Source of the DNA: a virus
Direction: 5' to 3' (one strand)
DNA length: 64,000 nt
IMG/VR virus record: IMGVR_UViG_3300028608_000006
Coordinates: 1-64,000 of that record
The position numbers and the translations under genes are program-made. The number at the start of each line of letters is the position of its first letter. Position 1 is the stretch's first letter. Shown in pieces: positions 1 to 6,040 of the stretch. Below the pieces are notes generated by a model, which was not told where the DNA came from, searched no databases, and worked only from the letters and a program-made list of their open reading frames with translations.

Positions 1-91
1 CAGAGGTAATAAGTAATACCGGAAACAGTTGTCATGTGTTTATCTCTTCAGTGTGGAAAATTTGGAACAACCTTAATTGGTTATCCCACAA

Positions 92-109
92 GTAATATAG
101 GGGTGAAAT
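92..109 (-). promoter_or_regulatory. Early promoter-like motif 1
   Basis: The minus strand reads ATTTCACCCCTATATTAC. This is one of six copies in the window of a motif with core TATATTAC, the element reported for phiKZ early promoters. Transcription would run leftward out of the window. No start site is demonstrated. Confidence 0.6.
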
Positions 110-153
110 TCTCTTGCCCCCCCCCCCTTATCCCCCGACAAGGGTTGGTCTGC

Positions 154-206
154 CTTTATAAAAGAAAAGGCCCTGCTGGTGCTCTTCAGAGCAACACACC
201 AGCAGG
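154..206 (-). terminator. Rho-independent terminator of the HslV-like operon
   Basis: A 9-bp stem (CCTGCTGGT at 172-180 with ACCAGCAGG at 198-206) encloses a smaller GCTC/GAGC hairpin. On the minus strand it is followed by a T-rich tail, CCTTTTCTTTTAT. It would end the minus-strand transcript from about 1537. Confidence 0.7.
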
Positions 207-209
207 TAT

Positions 210-570
210 CCTCAATGGAGAGAATCAAACTCGTAGGAGAACCGATGAGCCACCCGAGGTACTAGCCAAAGAACCCCAAGCGGTTTGCCGGTATATGATT
301 AGTTCGCCCCAGTCGCAAAATAAATAGAAGCAAACATAAGCCCACACCGCCTGGACCCGGTTAAGGAATCCAGACGATATGGGTTATGAATGGGTGGAGT
401 TTTCTTATTGCTGTCCGAAGGTAAACAAACTGGGGGAACACTTCGAACACTACGACAGGTTGACTCCTCCCAATAACCTTGTCGCGAAACACTACACACG
501 ATGCGCCACTTAACGAGAGCTTCTTCAGAGCAAAACGTTACGAATGAAACATAACATAGTAACTCTTACT
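210..570. other. Stretch without a supported gene
   Basis: It lies between the stop of the 571-804 gene and the terminator at 154-206, so it is probably the 3' untranslated part of that transcript. Short open frames exist (a 66-codon minus frame at 299-499), but with poor composition and no convincing ribosome-binding site. I looked for tRNA T-arms on both strands and found none that fold with acceptor stems. A non-coding RNA is possible but unsupported. Confidence 0.5.
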
Positions 571-804
571 CTAATCAAGGTCCGACCAATCACTGGTTGA
601 ACGTTCTGGCGGTGGCGTTATTCCGGCTGTTTCATTCAGAGTGTCGCCGAAACCTTTAGCGAGTTTGTCCTGAATGTCTCGCAGTGGACCCGGAACGATT
701 TCTTCAAAGGTCTTACCGACCGTCGCTGATACCGAAACCTGTTTACCAGTAGTCCTTTGTCTAACGGTAATGGTCAAGCGTCTACGACTGAGCTTATTGA
801 GCAT
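571..804 (-). CDS. Hypothetical protein, 77 aa, coupled to the HslV-like gene
   Basis: A small basic protein beginning MLNKLSRRRLTITV and ending in an acidic Pro/Ser-rich tail. I chose the ATG at 804 because it overlaps the end of the upstream gene by 11 bases (AATGCTCAATAA) and has GAGAGG about 10 bases upstream, which suggests translational coupling. A longer frame to 864 exists without a better site. The family is not recognised. Its fixed partnership with the proteasome-like hydrolase suggests a related role, but nothing shows it. Confidence 0.6.
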   Translation of the reverse strand: MLNKLSRRRLTITVRQRTTGKQVSVSATVGKTFEEIVPGPLRDIQDKLAKGFGDTLNETAGITPPPERSTSDWSDLD

Positions 805-1453
805 TACCCGCTGCCTCTCGTTGGATGAGTTCCAAAGCTTCTTGCGCCAAACGACGGGATTCATGAAGCATCTCTGGAGGGGTCATCTTGGACGTGTCGA
901 TCTGAGTGGCAGGCTTTTCTTCCACCACTACTACCGGACGAGTGCTCAACACTTCAGGTACCCCCGGGAAGTCCCAGCTCTGAATTGCCCCACCACTGTG
1001 GTTGTCCAACCGGATAGCCTGTTTAACAGCATCCTTCGCAGAACGGCCAATCGACATGACTGCGTTAGCAATCACTTGTCCAGTACCCGCCGACCCAGGA
1101 CCAAAGATCGGGCTGAGGATAACGGTGTTACGCCCCTGCCGTGCATTACGGCTCAAACCAAAGTACCACGCTTCGCCTTTCTCAGTAATGCAGAGAGTAA
1201 CGAAGTCAGTTTCCTGAATGTCTTCCAGCCCGGTGCGGTGGGTAACGCCTTTCTCCAATGCCTCCAAAACCCAAGGCAATACATCCGGGTCGCCCGCCAG
1301 CGCAAAAGCCAAAACTTTAGTACCCTGAATTTCCCAGTACTGATCAGCAGTAGGAAGGTAAAGCTTCTTGTGGTCGCCAATCATCGCAATGTCGCGCTGC
1401 GAGGCTTTCGAATCAGTCGCCAGTACCTTGCCGTCCCAACAGATAGTCGTCAT
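794..1453 (-). CDS. HslV/proteasome-like Ntn hydrolase
   Basis: 219 aa. The N-terminus MTTICWDGKVLATDSKAS matches the HslV pattern: Thr becomes residue 1 after Met removal, an Asp lies at the ATDSKA position (residue 14), and Lys lies at GDHKKLY (residues 29-30). A Gly turn in AFALAGDPD follows, like the AGFAGG of HslV. The N-terminal ~175 residues would form the Ntn fold; the tail is Pro-rich and then charged and helical (residues ~175-219), unlike HslV. No HslU partner is visible in the window. It may be a self-acting protease or a host-proteolysis modulator. It heads a two-gene operon 84 bases downstream of early motif 2, so early expression is likely. Confidence 0.7.
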   Translation of the reverse strand: MTTICWDGKVLATDSKASQRDIAMIGDHKKLYLPTADQYWEIQGTKVLAFALAGDPDVLPWVLEALEKGVTHRTGLEDIQETDFVTLCITEKGEAWYFGLSRNARQGRNTVILSPIFGPGSAGTGQVIANAVMSIGRSAKDAVKQAIRLDNHSGGAIQSWDFPGVPEVLSTRPVVVVEEKPATQIDTSKMTPPEMLHESRRLAQEALELIQREAAGNAQ

Positions 1454-1536
1454 ACCAAATTACCCTTTTATCAACGATTGAACTAAAGCACTGATCTCTG
1501 ACAAACAGTACTATACCAAATCCAGTTACTAATCAG

Positions 1537-1554
1537 GTAATATAGGTTCATATC
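1537..1554 (-). promoter_or_regulatory. Early promoter-like motif 2
   Basis: The minus strand contains CCTATATTAC 84 bases upstream of the HslV-like start. The half farther from the core (GATATGAA) diverges from the ATTTCA seen in other copies. The downstream side shares an AGTAA element with motifs 3 and 4. Confidence 0.6.
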
Positions 1555-1636
1555 TTTCTTGTAGAGGTCTTTGGTATAGCTCTCTTCCCTTTTCCCTGTA
1601 ACTGGTTCGCCAGCTCACAGAGCGAACAAGGAAGAC

Positions 1637-1654
1637 GCTTAGCTTAAGCTAAGC
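1637..1654. repeat. Perfect 18-bp palindrome
   Basis: GCTTAGCTTAAGCTAAGC is fully self-complementary and lies between divergent transcription units. It could bind a dimeric regulator or be a chance repeat. No second full copy was noticed in the window. Confidence 0.5.
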
Positions 1655-1827
1655 TACTAAGGTCAAGATCACAAGCATCAGACTTAAGCACAATCGCTTA
1701 AATTAGGCACACACTCCCCCTCTGCTTTCGCAAAGAGTTTACTTATTCAGTATACAATACACCCTAGTCTGAAAAATACTCAAATGCTATGAACAGCATC
1801 ACTCCGATCCCTTAGGGAGCTTTATCA

Positions 1828-2673
1828 ATGAATCCAGTAGACTATGCCATTAACCGGGTGATGGGGTCAGACATCGATGACTACCTCCTCAAGCTTGCAT
1901 TCGAAAACCCAAACGCCAACTACAACGGTAACTGGTACAACATCCAAGGCGCTACCACCGTACAGCAAGGCATCCGGGAACAAGTCATCTTCCGCACCGT
2001 ACTCCCCGACTGTCACGTAGGTGGTGGTAAGACCGAGTTCGTCGACCTGTCCGGTGCCAAGATGATGGACAAGGGTAACGGTTGCGTGGAAGTAAACGTA
2101 CCCGACATTGCCACAGGTGGACGGAAGATTGTTTCCGTTAACGAAGTGTACCTCGGTAGCATGACCTCCGCGACTGGTATGTTGGGGATGGGGATGAACG
2201 ACGGCACTGACTGCGGTCAAGGTTCCATCTCTGACATGATGCAGGGAATGATTGACGGGTTGACACCTAGTCGTTCCATGCCACACACCTACACCAATGT
2301 TCACATGACGGGTAACAACAGCTTTGTTATCTTCGGCCTGAACTCCGGTACGTTCTCCATGACCGCCAAGTGCATTCTGGAATACGACCAAGGCATGAGC
2401 AGCATTCACCCGCGCCATTACAAGTTCTTCGCCAATCTGGTTGAACTGGCCGTGAAGGCTTACGTCTACCGTAAGTGCCGCCGTGCAACAGGTGAAGCCG
2501 TTATCCGTGCTGGTATCCCGTTGCAGGATATCAAAGACGACATCCAAGCTTACAGCGATTGCTGGACTCAGTACAAAGAGTACTTCGAGGGCGAGTGGTC
2601 CCGCTGCATGGCTTGGAGCGATACTCAACTGGTTACCGACATGACTCGTATGAGCGTGCCGCGTCGCATGTAA
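1828..2673 (+). CDS. Virion-type protein of unknown role, 281 aa
   Basis: Starts MNPVDYAINRVMGSDIDDYLL with GGGAG about 10 bases upstream. The central part is Gly/Met-rich (residues ~108-150), followed by a beta-rich segment and a charged helical C-terminus with several Cys and Trp. No signal peptide or membrane segment. It opens a plus-strand run of six closely spaced genes ahead of the terminase. Family not recognised; a neck, head or baseplate role is only inferred from position. Confidence 0.6.
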   Translation: MNPVDYAINRVMGSDIDDYLLKLAFENPNANYNGNWYNIQGATTVQQGIREQVIFRTVLPDCHVGGGKTEFVDLSGAKMMDKGNGCVEVNVPDIATGGRKIVSVNEVYLGSMTSATGMLGMGMNDGTDCGQGSISDMMQGMIDGLTPSRSMPHTYTNVHMTGNNSFVIFGLNSGTFSMTAKCILEYDQGMSSIHPRHYKFFANLVELAVKAYVYRKCRRATGEAVIRAGIPLQDIKDDIQAYSDCWTQYKEYFEGEWSRCMAWSDTQLVTDMTRMSVPRRM

Positions 2674-2684
2674 GGAATGCCCGC

Positions 2685-4127
2685 ATGTTAAAAGCACAGT
2701 ACAACCCCGATGACTTTAACTACTCCGAAGAAGAGGAACGCCTCTACCACGAGCAGAATAATGTCTACGGCATGTTCGAAAGTTTGGACGCTCACTCCTA
2801 CCTGGCCCAACAAGGACTTTACCTCGACCCACTGTCTTTGAATGAAGTTCAGTCGGTGTCTGGTACCGAGGCATTGCTCACCGGCGTAAACTTCGAATCC
2901 AACAACGCAATCCTTTCGGTGTGTAACCGTTTCGGTGGTGATCTGGAATGCACTCCGAAGTGGGCGGCGGTTCTGCGTCGTTATGTGTACAGCTTTATCA
3001 CCCGTCGTGTTGGTATGGTGGATTACATGGAGTTCTTCGGTAGCCCGTACCTGGGTTTGCAGAAGATCACCTTTACCACCGCTGACCGTAACCAGTGGTT
3101 CAGTGAAATCTTCGACGTGGACGAAGAGGAACTCAAGGAGAACCTGCACGCCTGTAAAGCGATCAACGCTGAGTGGTCGGTTGTGGGTGACACGTTTAAC
3201 CTGACTGTTCCTTTCCTGCTGCACAAGGTTTACCACAGCAAACTGGACAAAGACACCAAGCATCAGGCGATGGTTGACATCCTCTGCATGTATCACTACA
3301 AGTGTCTGACCTCCATCATCCACAACGACTACCCGTTCCAGGCGCGCCGTGAAGTGGTCGTGGAAACCTACAACCGTCTGAGTCTGAAATACGACATCAA
3401 GCGGTACGGTAGCTGGCGTGCGCTGATCGAGGCTCGGGCTGAGTTCATCCTGAACCCGAACACCGGCATCCACTTCAAGAACGGTGTGATCACCCGGATG
3501 GATGACGACAAGGCGATCGTCTACATGGTGGGCGACATTCAGAACCGCTTGCGTCGGGCTATCAACGACATCAACAAGGTGTTCCACGAGGTCAAAACTC
3601 AGACCAACATTGTAAAGGTGGATTCCTCCAAGATTAACTTGGGCGACGAACTGAGCATCAAGTCCGTTACCAAGGAAGTCACTCAATACGGTCTGTACAT
3701 TGACCGGGTGTTGACGGAAGAAACCTCTTTCTACAAGGAAGAGTTGGCGGGTTACGCTGCGAGTGTTCTGGAGAACGTGCCGAAGGATAAACTGGCTTTC
3801 ATCATCCAGACCTTCCCGCAAGTCTACAAGAACGCCAAGAAGCCTCACTACAAGGAATTTACCGACGCTGTTCTGATTCACTTGTTCGAATACCTTCACA
3901 CCAATGGTATCAAGAAGACGAACGTGTACGACGTGCTTACCAAGATGCGCGGTGCTTATGGCGCCCCTCGCAGTAAGAACGACACCGTTAAAGTCATTCG
4001 CTCGTTGGGCGATGAAATCGTCGTGGAACAGACCGGGGTGAAAACTCCACAAACTGTAACAGTTCTCCGCACGGCATTGAGTCTGTACTTTGTGCTGCGC
4101 ATCCTTTCAAAAGAATATTTCGAGTAA
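2685..4127 (+). CDS. Virion-type protein of unknown role, 480 aa
   Basis: Starts MLKAQYNPDDFNYSEEEERLY. I chose the ATG at 2685 because TAAGGAATGCCCGC precedes it and because an in-frame start at 2559 would run through the end of the upstream gene. Mostly helical, with an acidic N-terminus and charged heptad-like stretches around residues 285-390. No recognised catalytic motif, signal peptide or membrane segment. It follows the 281-aa gene by 11 bases and is probably cotranscribed with it. Confidence 0.6.
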   Translation: MLKAQYNPDDFNYSEEEERLYHEQNNVYGMFESLDAHSYLAQQGLYLDPLSLNEVQSVSGTEALLTGVNFESNNAILSVCNRFGGDLECTPKWAAVLRRYVYSFITRRVGMVDYMEFFGSPYLGLQKITFTTADRNQWFSEIFDVDEEELKENLHACKAINAEWSVVGDTFNLTVPFLLHKVYHSKLDKDTKHQAMVDILCMYHYKCLTSIIHNDYPFQARREVVVETYNRLSLKYDIKRYGSWRALIEARAEFILNPNTGIHFKNGVITRMDDDKAIVYMVGDIQNRLRRAINDINKVFHEVKTQTNIVKVDSSKINLGDELSIKSVTKEVTQYGLYIDRVLTEETSFYKEELAGYAASVLENVPKDKLAFIIQTFPQVYKNAKKPHYKEFTDAVLIHLFEYLHTNGIKKTNVYDVLTKMRGAYGAPRSKNDTVKVIRSLGDEIVVEQTGVKTPQTVTVLRTALSLYFVLRILSKEYFE

Positions 4128-4136
4128 GAGGCTCCC

Positions 4137-4469
4137 ATGCAAGACTTCCAAGATGACTCCGTTAAAATTCTGGCACAAACCGACACCATCGTCGCTGGCA
4201 AAACCGTCTTGCAACACGGCAGCGGCAAAACCGCCTCGGAAACCGAAGTCTACGTGCTGATCCGTAAGGCTGACGATCATCGCCGCTACTACTCCAGTTC
4301 GGTTGTGTCCAAAGCGGCTTTCCGCGAGATCACCGAGAACAAGGCTACCTTCGAAACCCTGACCACCAACTTCAATGGTCGTCCTCTGGGTGACATGGTT
4401 GCGTTCCTGGCCAAGAACTACGTAGCGCCGAAAGTCCCAGCCGCCGCACCAGTCACTGAAGCTGCTTAA
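4137..4469 (+). CDS. Hypothetical protein, 110 aa
   Basis: A soluble small protein beginning MQDFQDDSVKILAQTD, with a central YVLIRKADDHRRYYSSS strand-rich part and an Ala/Pro-rich tail. It starts 9 bases after the previous gene, with GAGG upstream. The family is not recognised; an accessory or chaperone role for its neighbours is possible but untested. Confidence 0.55.
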   Translation: MQDFQDDSVKILAQTDTIVAGKTVLQHGSGKTASETEVYVLIRKADDHRRYYSSSVVSKAAFREITENKATFETLTTNFNGRPLGDMVAFLAKNYVAPKVPAAAPVTEAA

Positions 4470-4471
4470 TC

Positions 4472-5140
4472 ATGGTCGACGTCAGTGAACTCCGCATTGC
4501 TACACCGCTGCCTGTTTCCGAAACGAATCCGGTAGCATTGGAACTCCCGGCTGTTGATGCCCTGAACCAGTGTCCTGAAGTTATCCGTCGTTTGCCGGAC
4601 GGTAGCATCTGGCTCAGTGCGCCAACCAAGGGTGCTTCCAGCAAGTCCACCAAACGCACCCGCTGCGAATGGAAGGAAGATGGTTACTGGTACCTGACCA
4701 GCGCCACCAAGCACTGGAGCCGTCAGACGATGGTGCTGACCAAGGTTAACTCCGCTCTGAAGGTGGTGATTGGTCAGATCCACGTCAAAGACGCCAACAC
4801 GCCTCCACTGAAGGTGTTCTGGAACAAGGGCAAGATCACACTGGGGTTCCGTCAGAACTTTGACAACCCAGAGATCGTTAACTCAGTCCTTCATCCGAAT
4901 GTGCCTCTGGGTACGACGTTCAAGCTCAGCATCGGCGTTACGCACACCGGGTACATCTCGGTTAACGTGTTGGTGCCTGGGTCTGATACCGTCAGCGCGA
5001 AGCTGTGGATGGATACGTCGTGGCGTGATCAGTTGTTGCAGTTCCACGGCGGTCTGTACAACCAGGTCGATTACACCGAGGACACTCTCCCGTACGACGG
5101 TTCTGAATCCATCATCAGCGACCTTGTCATCACCCATTGA
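4472..5140 (+). CDS. Alginate lyase-like protein (polysaccharide lyase family 7 fold)
   Basis: 222 aa. The three signature blocks of PL7 alginate lyases appear in order: RCEWK (64-68) in place of R-x-E-L-R; QIH (102-104), exactly conserved and holding the catalytic His; and FHGGLYNQ (191-198) in place of YFKAGxYNQ, keeping the catalytic Tyr196 and Gln198. Spacing and the all-beta composition fit the ~220-residue jelly-roll domain. No signal peptide, so action would be as a virion enzyme or after lysis. The substrate, alginate exopolysaccharide of Pseudomonas, is inferred from the family; the altered first block leaves activity or substrate uncertain. It starts 2 bases after the previous stop. 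Confidence 0.7.
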   Translation: MVDVSELRIATPLPVSETNPVALELPAVDALNQCPEVIRRLPDGSIWLSAPTKGASSKSTKRTRCEWKEDGYWYLTSATKHWSRQTMVLTKVNSALKVVIGQIHVKDANTPPLKVFWNKGKITLGFRQNFDNPEIVNSVLHPNVPLGTTFKLSIGVTHTGYISVNVLVPGSDTVSAKLWMDTSWRDQLLQFHGGLYNQVDYTEDTLPYDGSESIISDLVITH

Positions 5141-5153
5141 GTAAGGAAGTTGA

Positions 5154-5696
5154 ATGTCTTACGTCTTAGTTAACAGCGCAAGTCTGCGTGATGCTCAAAA
5201 TGCCGCGTGCGACATCAAGGCAAAGCTCCACATGAACTTCGATCGTGACATTCTGATCGTGGAAGACTTCATGTCGGAGACAGAGCGTGGTCAAGCACTG
5301 TTCGAGGAAATCAAAAGGCCTAACATCCGTGGTGCACGGGCTTTGTCGATTATCTTGGATCAGCGCAAGGCTTTGATCAAGGAAGTTATCATCCCAGCTG
5401 TTAACTCTGGCCAGCAGGTGGTCTACGTTGGCGGTGTGCTGGATGACACCCGTTACGTCAGGACTATCGAGTTTCACGACATCCTGAAAGAAAACCAAGA
5501 GATGTTGCAGTCTTTCGGTGGCTTCACTTATCCGCGGGGTGCTATCTACGTGAAGCATCCTGCCGATTCGCCCAACACCAGTCGCGGCTACTTCAAGCGT
5601 TGCGACCGGTTGATGGCAAGCATGGCTGGCTTGAAGTTGGTCAACTACGACTATCGTCATGGCACCATGATCAAGATCAACGACATGTTCCGCTGA
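5154..5696 (+). CDS. Degenerate thymidylate kinase-like protein
   Basis: 180 aa, good AAGGAAG site. Residues ~61-103 (ALSIILDQRKALIKEVIIPA then VVYVGGVLDDTRYVR) follow the dTMP kinase pattern of a LFxAxRAQH helix, xIxPAL, then V-hhCDRFxDST. The DR motif has become GGVLDD, and the N-terminus has no P-loop. It is therefore probably catalytically dead, perhaps repurposed as a binding or structural protein. A complete dTMP kinase is encoded at 23169-23825. The assignment rests on pattern similarity alone. Confidence 0.4.
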   Translation: MSYVLVNSASLRDAQNAACDIKAKLHMNFDRDILIVEDFMSETERGQALFEEIKRPNIRGARALSIILDQRKALIKEVIIPAVNSGQQVVYVGGVLDDTRYVRTIEFHDILKENQEMLQSFGGFTYPRGAIYVKHPADSPNTSRGYFKRCDRLMASMAGLKLVNYDYRHGTMIKINDMFR

Positions 5697-5705
5697 GGAA
5701 TCAGT

Positions 5706-5981
5706 ATGAGCTTGACCACTCTTAAAACTATCAAGCGTAACAACAGCCTTGCTCTGCTAGAAGTACCGATGAACCCAACCTCCGCGTGGTTGCTTGTCCC
5801 TCTTGACAGTCAAGCTCCCCACCCCGACGTGATTGACTTCAGCAATGAAGGTTATCGCTTCTACCTCGACCCGAACATTGCGGGCGATGCTTTTGATCAA
5901 ATTAACCACGGTGTCGAACCGTTGGGTAAATTCAAAGGACTTCGTTGGTCTGACACTGTTCCGTTCCTGGTTTCGCATTGA
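5706..5981 (+). CDS. Hypothetical protein, 91 aa
   Basis: Starts MSLTTLKTIKRNNSLALLE after CTGAGGAATCAGT. Compact mixed alpha/beta composition with no export signal. Last gene of the plus-strand run, ending just before the bidirectional hairpin at 5990-6035. Family not recognised. Confidence 0.5.
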   Translation: MSLTTLKTIKRNNSLALLEVPMNPTSAWLLVPLDSQAPHPDVIDFSNEGYRFYLDPNIAGDAFDQINHGVEPLGKFKGLRWSDTVPFLVSH

Positions 5982-5989
5982 TTCAAACA

Positions 5990-6035
5990 TATCCCTTACC
6001 CTGCCTCCATTACGGGGACAGGGTAAGGGGGTTAT
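5990..6035. terminator. Bidirectional terminator between convergent genes
   Basis: An 11-bp perfect stem, CCCTTACCCTG (5993-6003) with CAGGGTAAGGG (6019-6029), separates the convergent 5706-5981 gene and the terminase. It carries the AGCGGACATAA tag on the minus strand (6031-6041). Confidence 0.75.
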
Positions 6036-6040
6036 GTCCG

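Larger units (their letters stand above)
1454..1827. other. Divergent intergenic region
   Basis: 374 bases between divergent genes. It holds the minus-strand early motif (1537-1554), a perfect 18-bp palindrome (1637-1654), a small CTTT/AAAG hairpin near 1729-1741 and, at the right end, the GGGAG ribosome-binding site of the 1828 gene. AT content is higher than in the flanks. No protein-coding frame is supported. Confidence 0.6.

Noticed and set aside
34-327. 97-codon plus-strand frame at the left edge
   Set aside because: It runs through the C11 tract and the terminator hairpin and has no ribosome-binding site.
299-499. 66-codon minus-strand frame
   Set aside because: Non-ATG-like context, low-quality composition; it lies in a likely 3' untranslated region.
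210-570. tRNA-like segments (GTTCG and TTTGATT loops)
   Set aside because: Candidate T-arms pair by only three bases, and no matching acceptor or anticodon stems could be built on either strand.
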